DNA of 64,000 nucleotides, taken from assembly GCA_900317845.1 (NCBI GenBank), contig ONII01000003.1:1-64000 (forward strand), in the 5' to 3' direction. The position numbers and the translations under genes were made by a program. The notes under the pieces were generated by a model. That model was given only the letters and a program-made list of their open reading frames with translations, did no database searches and was not told where the DNA came from. Within the stretch, counting starts at the first letter, position 1. Every line of letters starts with the position of its first letter. This document shows, piece by piece, positions 54,218-62,691 of this stretch. The DNA comes from an uncultured Bacteroidales bacterium. Its GTDB lineage: Bacteria; Bacteroidota; Bacteroidia; Bacteroidales; UBA932.

Positions 54218-54447
54218 ACGCGACGCTCAAGAATATCCTCATTGCACCGGCAGTGCTCCTGATCAAGTTCTACCAGGTGTGCATCAGCCCTTTCACCCCG
54301 CCTTCGTGCCGATTTACTCCCACCTGCTCGCAGTATGCGTTGGAAGCGTTCCGCAAGCACGGGCCCTTTAAAGGCCTGTACCTGTCTGTGCGCCGCATCC
54401 TGCGTTGCCATCCCTGGGGCGGCAGCGGCTATGATCCAGTACCGTAA
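54214..54447 (+). CDS. yidD: Membrane protein insertion efficiency factor YidD
   Basis: 77 residues. [20 protein letters not shown] and [19 protein letters not shown] with the conserved Cys pairs, then [18 protein letters not shown]. An amphipathic membrane-associated helper of YidC. One-base overlap with ubiE. Confidence 0.96.
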   Translation: MNATLKNILIAPAVLLIKFYQVCISPFTPPSCRFTPTCSQYALEAFRKHGPFKGLYLSVRRILRCHPWGGSGYDPVP

Positions 54448-55145
54448 TGCCCCAAAAAGAAAACATACAGGAAATGTTCGACGGGATTGCACCGTCGTAT
54501 GACCGGCTCAACCACCTGATGTCCATGAACGTGGACCGGCTGTGGCGGAAGCGTGCCCTCAAGGAGATTGTCGATGGCACCCCGCAGCGCATCCTGGATG
54601 TGGCCTGCGGCACGGGGGACAGCACCATTGCCATTGCCAAAGCCGCCGGCAGCGGTTCGCGTGTTGTGGGCGTGGATATTTCCGAAGGCATGATGGCTCC
54701 GCTCATGGAAAAAGCCGCCCACGAGGGCGTGCACGACCGCATCCGCCTGCAGGTGGCCGATGCCGAGGTCCTTCCGTTCCCGGATGCCTCTTTCCACCGG
54801 GTAACCTGCGCCTTTGGCGTCCGCAACTTCGAGCACAAGGACAAAGGCCTGCAGGAGTTCTATCGCGTGCTGGTGCCGGGGGGAAAGGCCGTTATCCTGG
54901 AACTGTCCGTTCCCGAGAAAAAGTGGATGCGGCGCCTTTACGACCTCTATTTCATGCACATCCTGCCCTGGGTGGGCGGGAAAGTGTCCGGCAACAAGGC
55001 GGCCTACCGCTACCTGCCGGCCTCCGTGCATGCGTTCCCGCCGCCGGCGGAGTTCATGCGCATGCTGGTGGAGGCAGGGTTTAAAACGGTCCGGCATAAA
55101 TCGTTCACTTTGGGCCTTTGCCGTATGTTCGTTGGAGAAAAATAA
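54447..55145 (+). CDS. ubiE: Demethylmenaquinone methyltransferase
   Basis: SAM-dependent C-methylation, last step of menaquinone synthesis. 232 residues with APSYDRLNHLMSMNVDRLWR at the N-terminus, SAM motif ILDVACGTGDSTIAIAKAAG, and the family signatures GVDISEGMM and RVTCAFGVRNFEHKDKGLQE. C-terminal LGLCRMFVGEK is typical. Also called menG. Confidence 0.95.
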   Translation: MPQKENIQEMFDGIAPSYDRLNHLMSMNVDRLWRKRALKEIVDGTPQRILDVACGTGDSTIAIAKAAGSGSRVVGVDISEGMMAPLMEKAAHEGVHDRIRLQVADAEVLPFPDASFHRVTCAFGVRNFEHKDKGLQEFYRVLVPGGKAVILELSVPEKKWMRRLYDLYFMHILPWVGGKVSGNKAAYRYLPASVHAFPPPAEFMRMLVEAGFKTVRHKSFTLGLCRMFVGEK

Positions 55146-55146
55146 C

Positions 55147-55154
55147 TATCTTTG
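55147..55154 (+). promoter_or_regulatory. -7 box (TATCTTTG) of the acyltransferase-ligase/ACP operon
   Basis: Perfect TAnnTTTG, 17 bp before the ATG at 55172 and directly after the ubiE stop. Confidence 0.6.
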
Positions 55155-55171
55155 TACGATAGTTGACGCGT

Positions 55172-57814
55172 ATGAAACCTAAAACAACCATTGTGCCCGT
55201 CTCTGACAAGGGCATGCTCAAGGAATTTATCGAATTCCCGCTGGACCTATACAAAAACTGCGACAAGTGGGTTCCCGCCTTTGAGGACGATGAATACAAG
55301 TCCCTGGGCCCGGAAAACCCCTCCCTGGCCTTCTGCGAACGGGAACTGTTCCTGGCAAAGCAGGACGGAAAAACCGTGGGCCGCGTGGCCGCCATCATCA
55401 ACAAAAAAGCCAACGAGAAGTGGAAGGAAAACACCGTCCGCTTTGGCTGGATAGATTTTATTGACGATTTCGATGTGTGCAAGGCGCTCATCGACGCGGT
55501 TATCGCCTGGGGCACGGAACGGGGCGCAGAGAAAATTAAAGGTCCCCTGGGCTTCACGGACATGGACCGGGAAGGCCTTCTGGTGGAGGGCTTCGAGAAC
55601 GAAAGCCCCTTCACGGTCATTTACAACTACCCCTATTATCCGGAGTACCTGGAACGGCTGGGCTTCACCAAAGATGTGGACTGGACCCAGCGCGTGATGC
55701 ACATCCCTTCGGAAATGCCGTCCATGTTCAAGTTCACGGACCGCATTGCAGACCGCTTTGGCATCCGTATCTATCGGGCCAATTCCATCCGGAAAATGGC
55801 ACGTCGCGGTCGGGAGATGTTTCATGTGCTCAACGAGGCCTTCTCCGGCCTGTATGAGTACACGCAGTTGTCCCAGGAGCAGATAGACGGTTATGTGAAG
55901 CAGTACGTCCCGGTGCTGGACAAAAACCTGGTTGCCTTTGTGGTGAACGACAAAGACGAGCTCATTGGCTTCGCTGTCACCATGCCGCATATCTCCGGGG
56001 CCGTGCGCAAGGCCAAGGGGCGCATTTTCCCCTTTGGCTGGATTCATCTCCTGCCGGCCCTGTCGCCCAAACGCAACGACACCACGGAGGCCCTCCTTAT
56101 CGGCATCCTTCCGGAATACCAGTCCAAAGGCGCCGCCCTCCTGATATTCCGCTACCTGCTGGAGAACTACCATCGGCTGGGCATTAAACACATGCTCCTG
56201 AACCCGCAGCTGGAGGAGAACGAGAAAGTGCAGTCCCTGTGGGACAATTTTGACACCCAGATGTACCAGCGCCGCCGCTCTTATGTGAAAGAACTTAAAA
56301 CTAATAAACCCAAACCTATGACTTCTCAAGAGTATTTTGAGCGTTTGCTCCCCAAGGAGGAATTTGACCGTCTGCCGTATCTGCCCACCATGGGCCAGTT
56401 CGTGGACTGGTTCACCAATGAATACGCCTCCCTGCCGGCTTTGTCGGACCTGACCACCACCATCACCTACAAGGAGTTTGGTGAGCGCATTGCCCGCCGC
56501 CGCGCGTTCATTAATGGCCTGGGCCTTCCCAAAGGCGCCCACATTGCCGTGTGGGACCGCAACAGCCAGGACGCCATTGAACTGTACTACGCCATTACCT
56601 CGGCCGGGTATGTGGCCATGATGTTCCCCTCCGCCCTGCCGGAGCAGGCCGTTATTGGCTGCTGCATGAAATTCGACATTGCCGCCCTCTTCGTGCGCGA
56701 GGAATTCATGCCGATGACCGCCAATATCAAGGGTGCAAAGGTACTTCCCGCTGCCTCCATCGCGGAGGAAGGCGCTCCGGTTGCCGATATCGACCCGGAC
56801 AGCCCGGCTGCCATTTTCTTCACCGGCGGCACCACCGGCGCTCCCAAGGGCGCTGTCCTGAGCCACCGTGCTCTTATGAGAGGCAACTACAATACCATTT
56901 TCAAGCCCGGTAAGGCCATCGGCGCGCACCGCTACATTGCCATCCTTCCGCTGAGCCACGTGTTTGGCGCCATTGCCGGACTGTCCGGTTGCTTCTATAC
57001 CGGCAGCCTCATGCACACCTGCGAGGACATGAAGGCCACCATTGGCAAGCTGCCCGTAATCAAGCCCACCATCCTGGTCATTGTGCCGGGTATCTGCGAC
57101 ATCCTGAGCGGCCTGGTGAAAATGTACGGTCCGCAGTTCCTGGGCGGCCAGCTCCGGCTCATCATCTCCGGCGCCGCCAACGTGCCGCCGCGCCTGGTGG
57201 ACATCTTCACCAAGCTGGGCGTGGAGTTCTGCTTCGGCTACGGCCTCACGGAAACCGCCAACCTCACTTCCGCCAATGCGGATGCGGTGGAGAAGCCCAC
57301 TTCCATCGGCCGTATCTATCCCGGCCAGGAAGCCAAGCTGGTGGACGGGGAACTGCTCATTAAAGGCGATAACCTCTTCTCCGGCTATTACAAGGATCCG
57401 GAGCGCACGGCCGAGGCCTTTACTCAGGACGGCTGGTTCCGCACCGGAGACCTTTGCCGCATGGACGACGAAGGCTTTGTGTACATCACCGGCCGCATCA
57501 AGAACCTCATTATCCTGCCCAACGGAGAAAACGTGAGCCCGGAAACCCTGGAGGAGCCCTTCTACGCAGACCCTTGCGTGCGCGACGCCATGGTGAAGGA
57601 GGATGAATTCCACGGCGCCCAGGTGATTGCGGTGGAAATTCTGCCCTTCATGCCGGCCTTCGACGGCAAGCCGTTCGAGGAAGTGGAGGCCTATATGCAT
57701 GCCCTGGTGGACAAGGTGAACGCCACCCTGCCTTCCACGCATCAAATCATTAAAGTGACCGTGCGCACGGAGGATTTCAAGCGCACCGGCAGCATGAAAG
57801 TGGCCCGCGTATGA
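55172..57814 (+). CDS. Fusion of GNAT-fold N-acyltransferase and AMP-forming acyl-CoA/ACP synthetase
   Basis: 880 residues from ATG 55172 (an upstream TTG at 55163 is in frame but less likely). Residues 1-380 belong to a Bacteroidetes GNAT-like family: FIEFPLDLYKNCDKWVPAF, GRVAAIINKKANEKW, IKGPLGFTDMDREGLLVEGF, YNYPYYPEYLERLGF, LIGILPEYQSKGAALLIFRY, ending RRRSYVKEL. From residue 383 a second Met starts an AMP-binding enzyme: AAIFFTGGTTGAPKGAVLSH (P-loop), FCFGYGLTETANLTSA, GWFRTGDLCRMDDEGFVYIT, GRIKNLIILPNGENVSPETL and the catalytic Lys in KRTGSMKVARV. An acyl carrier protein follows with a four-base overlap. To my knowledge the N-terminal family is close to bacterial ceramide synthase (the BT_0972 type), so the set may activate a fatty acid, load it on the carrier and pass it to an amine. 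That role is inferred. Confidence 0.85.
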   Translation: MKPKTTIVPVSDKGMLKEFIEFPLDLYKNCDKWVPAFEDDEYKSLGPENPSLAFCERELFLAKQDGKTVGRVAAIINKKANEKWKENTVRFGWIDFIDDFDVCKALIDAVIAWGTERGAEKIKGPLGFTDMDREGLLVEGFENESPFTVIYNYPYYPEYLERLGFTKDVDWTQRVMHIPSEMPSMFKFTDRIADRFGIRIYRANSIRKMARRGREMFHVLNEAFSGLYEYTQLSQEQIDGYVKQYVPVLDKNLVAFVVNDKDELIGFAVTMPHISGAVRKAKGRIFPFGWIHLLPALSPKRNDTTEALLIGILPEYQSKGAALLIFRYLLENYHRLGIKHMLLNPQLEENEKVQSLWDNFDTQMYQRRRSYVKELKTNKPKPMTSQEYFERLLPKEEFDRLPYLPTMGQFVDWFTNEYASLPALSDLTTTITYKEFGERIARRRAFINGLGLPKGAHIAVWDRNSQDAIELYYAITSAGYVAMMFPSALPEQAVIGCCMKFDIAALFVREEFMPMTANIKGAKVLPAASIAEEGAPVADIDPDSPAAIFFTGGTTGAPKGAVLSHRALMRGNYNTIFKPGKAIGAHRYIAILPLSHVFGAIAGLSGCFYTGSLMHTCEDMKATIGKLPVIKPTILVIVPGICDILSGLVKMYGPQFLGGQLRLIISGAANVPPRLVDIFTKLGVEFCFGYGLTETANLTSANADAVEKPTSIGRIYPGQEAKLVDGELLIKGDNLFSGYYKDPERTAEAFTQDGWFRTGDLCRMDDEGFVYITGRIKNLIILPNGENVSPETLEEPFYADPCVRDAMVKEDEFHGAQVIAVEILPFMPAFDGKPFEEVEAYMHALVDKVNATLPSTHQIIKVTVRTEDFKRTGSMKVARV

Positions 57815-58053
57815 CCAGGGAAGAAGTCTTTGGCGGCCTCAAGGAGGTGATTGCCATCATCCGTCCCCATACGGACCTTGCCAAGGTGAGCTTTGACTCC
57901 CAGCTGGTCCGCGATCTGGGCATCGATTCCCTGACCATGATGCTCCTGGCCCTGGCGGCGGAGGAAAAATTCGCCGTACGTTTTCCGGACGGCCAGCCCC
58001 TTCCCAAAACGGTCGGGGAGGTGTGTGACGCTATTGTCGCGTTAAAAGGCTAA
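57811..58053 (+). CDS. Acyl carrier protein
   Basis: 80 residues, four-helix carrier with the phosphopantetheine Ser in LVRDLGIDSLTMMLLAL near residue 38. It differs from the usual housekeeping AcpP (more neutral, PDGQPLPKTVGEVCD loop), and its coupling to the acyl-activating fusion marks it as a dedicated carrier. Confidence 0.9.
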   Translation: MTREEVFGGLKEVIAIIRPHTDLAKVSFDSQLVRDLGIDSLTMMLLALAAEEKFAVRFPDGQPLPKTVGEVCDAIVALKG

Positions 58054-58074
58054 ACCCTGACGTGCTATGAAATG

Positions 58075-58106
58075 AGCCCTCGCCAGCGCTGGCGAGGGCT
58101 TTTTTT
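58075..58106 (+). terminator. Rho-independent terminator of the ACP operon
   Basis: Perfect 12-bp palindromic stem AGCCCTCGCCAGC/GCTGGCGAGGGCT followed by seven T. The T-run overlaps the stop codon of the convergent AraC gene. Confidence 0.92.
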
Positions 58107-59031
58107 ATTGCTCCTGTTTGGCTATCTGGTACACCCGCAGGGAGGCCCGGTATTCGGTCGGGGACATGCCCACAGCCCGTTTGAAATAGCGCCCAAAGAG
58201 GGACTGAGAGGGGAAATTGAGGTCAAAGGTAATTTCCTGGATGGTGTTCACCGTGGAGGACAGCTGCGCCTTTGCATCCAGAATCACATAGTCCTCGATC
58301 CATTGGAGGGCCGACTTTCCGCTGGCCTTCTTGATAAGGGTGGTCATGTATTTGGCCGATATATTCATCTTGTCGGCATAAAACGCAACTTCGTGATGCT
58401 CGCGATAGTGCTGCTTTACCAACTGGAGGAATTGCAGCATGACCTCGTTCTCGCGGAGCTGGGCGTCGTTGCCGGCGGCCGTAGCGTGGGTCACCCAGCC
58501 CATCATCAGGAAAAACAGCCGGTTCAGCAGCTGGAGGGCTTCCTCCATGTTGGGCTTTGCGGGCCGAATCTGCAGGAGCTTGTGCAAAAGGTCGATATAG
58601 GAGCGAAAAGCCGCTGCCGTTCCCTCGTCCAGCTGGTAGAAGGGCGCTTGTTCTGCGTTCTTGTAAAACAGGTAGGCGTCTCCCTGGCCCAGCCGGGAAA
58701 GATAGCGCTCCGAAAAGAGGATAAAGGTTCCTTTGAAGTCCTCGCTTACCTCATAGGACTGGATAATCTGGGAGGGAAGCACAATGAGGAGGCTGTTTTT
58801 ATGAAGACGGAACGAGCGTAAGTTCACGGCGCCAAAGCCGCTGCCCTCGTTGCACACGGCCACAAGGACATACTTCATTCTATATGGTTCCCAGTTTACG
58901 TTGAAATGGGGGTTGTGCAGAATGAGGACATCGTTTCCGACCTGTCCCATCCATTCGGTCCTGGAGAGGTCGAAGTTGGACATCTGGAGGCTTTCCAGTC
59001 GTTCCTGGTTGAGTTTTTCACTATGCGCCAT
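58105..59031 (-). CDS. AraC family transcriptional regulator
   Basis: 308 residues. The N-terminal cupin-like sensor domain (about 25-160: FNVNWEPYRMKYVLVAVCNE, LLIVLPSQIIQSYEVSEDFK) is followed by a helical linker and the double helix-turn-helix (about 205-305: ADKMNISAKYMTTLIKKASG and FDLNFPSQSLFGRYFKRAVG, ending MSPTEYRASLRVY). It diverges from the DUF4493 lipoprotein operon, and an inverted repeat lies between them, so it probably controls that operon or itself. Ligand unknown. Confidence 0.92.
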   Translation of the reverse strand: MAHSEKLNQERLESLQMSNFDLSRTEWMGQVGNDVLILHNPHFNVNWEPYRMKYVLVAVCNEGSGFGAVNLRSFRLHKNSLLIVLPSQIIQSYEVSEDFKGTFILFSERYLSRLGQGDAYLFYKNAEQAPFYQLDEGTAAAFRSYIDLLHKLLQIRPAKPNMEEALQLLNRLFFLMMGWVTHATAAGNDAQLRENEVMLQFLQLVKQHYREHHEVAFYADKMNISAKYMTTLIKKASGKSALQWIEDYVILDAKAQLSSTVNTIQEITFDLNFPSQSLFGRYFKRAVGMSPTEYRASLRVYQIAKQEQ

Positions 59032-59062
59032 AAGGGAATATGCAATATTTCCACTAAGTTAA

Positions 59063-59102
59063 GCAATTTTTCCACGATAGAATACAATAGAGGAAAAATC
59101 GC
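59063..59102. promoter_or_regulatory. Inverted repeat, candidate operator between AraC gene and DUF4493 operon
   Basis: GCAATTTTTCC (59063-59073) and GGAAAAATCGC (59092-59102) are reverse complements at 10 of 11 positions, 18 bp apart. It lies 46 bp upstream of the -7 box at 59148. Binding by the AraC protein is a guess from position. Confidence 0.35.
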
Positions 59103-59147
59103 ACAATACTAACGAAGTTTTGCGAACAAAAAGTTCTTTTTTTGTCG

Positions 59148-59155
59148 TACTTTTG
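59148..59155 (+). promoter_or_regulatory. -7 box (TACTTTTG) of the DUF4493 lipoprotein operon
   Basis: TAnnTTTG match 28 bp before the ATG at 59184; it shows that the earlier in-frame ATG at 59142 is not the start. Confidence 0.55.
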
Positions 59156-59183
59156 CGCCCAATTGCAAAATTTTGATGAGAAG

Positions 59184-61406
59184 ATGAAAAATGTATTCTT
59201 GCCGTGTGTCCTGCTGCTCGGTTTGCTCACAGGATGCACCGCGGAGAGGCCCGGGAGCGATGGGGCGCCCGGTGAGGGTGCCATCCGGCTCTTCCTTTCA
59301 CAGGAAAGTCCGGACACCAAATCGGCATTGGAGGAACATCCTTCCATAGACGATTTCGAGGTGGAAATCTACAACGCAAAAGCCCTCCGGCTGTACCGCG
59401 AACCCTATGCTCAGGCCAAAGACGCAACCATTAAGCTGAATGCCGGCGAGTTCCGCCTGGTGGCTCACCACGGCGACACGCTGGGTGCCGGTTTCAACAA
59501 ACCGTATTTTCTGGCCGATCAGCCGTTTACGGTGCATGGCTATGTGGAGAACGGCGGTGGGCCGGACCAGGTGGAGGCGGTCGCCCGCTTAGCCAACGTG
59601 CGCATGAAGGTGGTGCAGGGGAACAACCTCCGCACCTCCTACAAGGATGCCTATGTGGTGGTTCGTCACTCCCGTTACGCCAAAAAGCAGGTGAAGTTTG
59701 TTCAGAATGAGAGCCGATACGGCTACATCCCCGGCGGCGGCCTTTACCTGGAGGTATACGCCCAGTTGTTCTCCGGCGAGTGGAAGTATTACAAGAGTGA
59801 GCCGGCGGAGTACCTGCCCAACGACAACGTCACTTTTAATGTAGACGCCGCGGGCCGCGACGGTTCCCTTAGCGTGAACATCACAGTGGACCGTAGTGTG
59901 GAAACCATCGAAGTGGATGAGCTCATCGGCGAGAAGGCCCTTCCTGCGCGCGAACCATATTTTGTCTTTAACGGCGACAAGGACGGCGCCTACGCCTATA
60001 GCTGCAACAACGGGTTCACCAAAACCGTGAACGATGCCATCCTTACCCTCAGCGCGGGTGCCAGCACCCATATCAGCAGCGTAGTCCTGCATACGGAATC
60101 TGCCTCTGTGACCCTTCCGGACGCAGATTTGGTGACCGTTTCCGGGGCCGACAAGCAAAGCCTTGTGAACGCCGGCCTGGACTGGATGGCGGGCAGCACC
60201 AGCAACCTCGGGTACGTGGACTTCAGCGGCCTGGTGAACAACATGATTGCGAGCGGGACGGCGGCATCGGCCACCTTTACCCTCACGCTCACCGACGGGG
60301 TGGGGCAGCAGGTGAACGGCACGTTCTCCGTGAATGTACAGCCCTTCGCCGCCACGGTGAACATCCCCGACGGCAACATCTGGGCCTGGAAGATGACCGG
60401 CATCACCGCCACGGTGACGGGTGTGGATGAGGTTCCTGCCAATGCCACCCTGGGCCTCCAGTGGAGCACCGACGGCAATACCTGGAGCAGCGAAAAAGCC
60501 GCCGTATCCGTGAGCGGAAACACCGTCCAGTTTGGCGATATCTCCGGCCTTTCCCCGGCCACAGCCTACCGCTTCCGTGTGGTGCCCATGCACCTGACGG
60601 ACCGCGCTTCCGTAACCTCCGGTACCTTCACCACCGAAGCCGCCCAGCAGGTGGGGAACAGTGGGTTTGAGGATTATACGGAGCAGACCCATATAACAAA
60701 GGTAGAGATGAGCTGGTTTCCCGGAGTCAATGACTTCAAAGTAACCTGGTGGCAGCTCTACAAAAATGCCTCCGATGCCTGGTGGGGTGTAAATTCCATG
60801 CGGACCATTGAAGCCGACGAAGTTCCTACGGGGCCTCAAGGCTGCAAGACCTATCCGACGGTCGCCATGATATCTTCCAATATCCCTTCCGGAAAGCGTG
60901 CTGTGATGATTGCCACTATTTATACGAGTACGGCGGCCCTTTCTACGCCTCCAACCCTTGGGCTCGGCACGCACTACAATTTTTACGGTGAAATCTTCCT
61001 GGGTACAGCCAACAACCAGAGCCAGGATAAATGGGCCAAGAACAATCCCGAGGGCCATGCTTTCACCAGCCGCCCTTCAGCCCTGACCTTCAAGCACCGT
61101 TTCACCCCCAAGGATAGTACTCCGTTTTATGCCGAAGTGAGTGTCCTGGATGCTTCTGGCAATGTGATTGGCTCCGGCGTCAAGAACGACACCTCATCGG
61201 ACGTAAATTCCTGGACAGCATGTACTGTTCCCATTACATACACGGTGACCGATAAAAAGGCGGCCCGCCTTTGCATCAGTCTGCGCTCTTCCAAAGACGG
61301 GAACGAAGGTTGGTCCAAGACGGATGTGACCACCGTTTCCGGCACGCATACCATCTTCATGGGTAACGCCCTTTATGTAGACGACGTGAAACTCCTTTAC
61401 GAATAA
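59184..61406 (+). CDS. DUF4493-type surface lipoprotein, multidomain
   Basis: 740 residues from ATG 59184. Signal with lipobox LLTGC. The N-terminal DUF4493-like domain (about 40-235) shows DDFEVEIYNAKALRLYREPY, KLNAGEFRLVAHHGDTLGAG and DQVEAVARLANVRMKVVQGN. Ig/FN3-like domains follow (TLTLTDGVGQQVNGTFSVNV; SGLSPATAYRFRVVPMHLTD). The last 240 residues (GNSGFEDYTEQTH, WWQLYKNASDAWWGVNSM, ending FMGNALYVDDVKLLYE) resemble the Bacteroidetes PCMD carbohydrate-related domain. Probably exposed on the cell surface. Function unknown. Confidence 0.75.
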   Translation: MKNVFLPCVLLLGLLTGCTAERPGSDGAPGEGAIRLFLSQESPDTKSALEEHPSIDDFEVEIYNAKALRLYREPYAQAKDATIKLNAGEFRLVAHHGDTLGAGFNKPYFLADQPFTVHGYVENGGGPDQVEAVARLANVRMKVVQGNNLRTSYKDAYVVVRHSRYAKKQVKFVQNESRYGYIPGGGLYLEVYAQLFSGEWKYYKSEPAEYLPNDNVTFNVDAAGRDGSLSVNITVDRSVETIEVDELIGEKALPAREPYFVFNGDKDGAYAYSCNNGFTKTVNDAILTLSAGASTHISSVVLHTESASVTLPDADLVTVSGADKQSLVNAGLDWMAGSTSNLGYVDFSGLVNNMIASGTAASATFTLTLTDGVGQQVNGTFSVNVQPFAATVNIPDGNIWAWKMTGITATVTGVDEVPANATLGLQWSTDGNTWSSEKAAVSVSGNTVQFGDISGLSPATAYRFRVVPMHLTDRASVTSGTFTTEAAQQVGNSGFEDYTEQTHITKVEMSWFPGVNDFKVTWWQLYKNASDAWWGVNSMRTIEADEVPTGPQGCKTYPTVAMISSNIPSGKRAVMIATIYTSTAALSTPPTLGLGTHYNFYGEIFLGTANNQSQDKWAKNNPEGHAFTSRPSALTFKHRFTPKDSTPFYAEVSVLDASGNVIGSGVKNDTSSDVNSWTACTVPITYTVTDKKAARLCISLRSSKDGNEGWSKTDVTTVSGTHTIFMGNALYVDDVKLLYE

Positions 61407-61412
61407 TTGATT

Positions 61413-62687
61413 ATGAAAAAGATACTCTATATTATTGCAGCCGCTGCCGTTGTGGCAGCCTGCGGGACCGAAACCTTACCCTCTGGTAACGGAACCCTTT
61501 CCCTCACCGCGGTCCAGGAGGGAGCCTATGCCACCAAGGCCAATGATGTACTGGGAGACTTTGTGGTGGATATCACGCGTCCTTCCGATGGCTGGACCAG
61601 GCACTATGACCGTTACATCGACATTCCCCAGACCATTTCGCTGGGCAGCGGCGACTACACCCTCACCGTGGCTTCGCCTGAATACCGGGATGCCGGATGG
61701 GACATTCCTTATTACAAAGGCAGCGCGGACTTCACCATTCGCGTGGACGAGCTCACGCCCGTAAACGTGACGGCCACCCTGCAGAACATGAAAGTGAGCT
61801 TTGTCCTTACGGAGAGTTTCAAAAACGAGCTTACGTCCTACACCATCGTGGTCACCAATGCCGCTTCCTGGGATGCGGCCGATGCGGCCGAGAAGAGCCT
61901 CACATGGTCTTCCGCCACCGGCGATGTAGAGCAGAAGGCCGGTTATTTCTCCGTTGCCCCGCTCCGCGTGAAAGTGGACGGTTACAGGGCCGTGGACAAC
62001 AGCGAGAGCCATTCTGAGCTCATCATTGCCGATGTGGCCGCCAAAGACCACCATATCATCACCCTGGATGCCCGGGTGACGGGCCTGGTCAATGGGGTGA
62101 GCATCACCATTGATCCTTCCGTGAACGACCGTGAGAGCAATGTGGAGGTGCCTGGCTGGGACGAGGTGCCGGTAGACGGCGGCGATGAACCGGGTGAGGA
62201 ACCCGGCGACGAGTCCGGCGATGAACCGGGAGACGACCCGCAGCCTTCCACCGCCCCTACCATGACCTGGGAGAAGAATCCGGAGTTTGCGCCTACGCCC
62301 ATTGCCCAGACGATGGATGTGGAGATTGAGATTGATGCCCCGGAAGGAATCAAGGACTTTGTGGTGGATGTGGATTCCAATATTTTGGGCGAAACCATTG
62401 CCCAATTGGCGTACGGAGGCGACCAGACCATCTATACCTATAGCCCGGAGAATCCTCTTCATATGGACCTTATCAACGATAAGAAGATGATTGACGCCCT
62501 TGGCAAAATGATTCCGGCAGGTGACCAGCTCAAGGACAAGACCCACGTGGACTTCTCTCTGTCCAAGTTGGTACCGCTTATCGATGTGTACAGCCCTGCG
62601 AGCGGCTCGCAGCACACTTTTACCCTGAAAGTAACCGACAACAAGAACCAGCGCCTGGAGAAGGCGGTTGTATTCTATGCTGAATAG
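61413..62687 (+). CDS. DUF4493-type lipoprotein
   Basis: 424 residues from ATG 61413. Lipobox VVAAC. The DUF4493-like part shows LGDFVVDITRPSDGWTRHYD, ISLGSGDYTLTVASPEYRDA and FTIRVDELTPVNVTATLQNM. An acidic Gly/Asp/Glu/Pro linker (about 255-285, GDEPGEEPGDESGDEPGDDP) joins it to a C-terminal beta domain. It follows the preceding gene after six bases. Confidence 0.75.
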   Translation: MKKILYIIAAAAVVAACGTETLPSGNGTLSLTAVQEGAYATKANDVLGDFVVDITRPSDGWTRHYDRYIDIPQTISLGSGDYTLTVASPEYRDAGWDIPYYKGSADFTIRVDELTPVNVTATLQNMKVSFVLTESFKNELTSYTIVVTNAASWDAADAAEKSLTWSSATGDVEQKAGYFSVAPLRVKVDGYRAVDNSESHSELIIADVAAKDHHIITLDARVTGLVNGVSITIDPSVNDRESNVEVPGWDEVPVDGGDEPGEEPGDESGDEPGDDPQPSTAPTMTWEKNPEFAPTPIAQTMDVEIEIDAPEGIKDFVVDVDSNILGETIAQLAYGGDQTIYTYSPENPLHMDLINDKKMIDALGKMIPAGDQLKDKTHVDFSLSKLVPLIDVYSPASGSQHTFTLKVTDNKNQRLEKAVVFYAE

Positions 62688-62691
62688 CACG

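Noticed and set aside
55247..57745. 832-residue minus-strand open frame opposite the acyltransferase-ligase fusion
   Set aside because: Antisense shadow. The plus strand shows clear AMP-binding and GNAT motifs throughout.
58072..58821. 249-residue plus-strand frame opposite the AraC gene
   Set aside because: Begins inside the terminator stem and runs antisense to a clear AraC protein.
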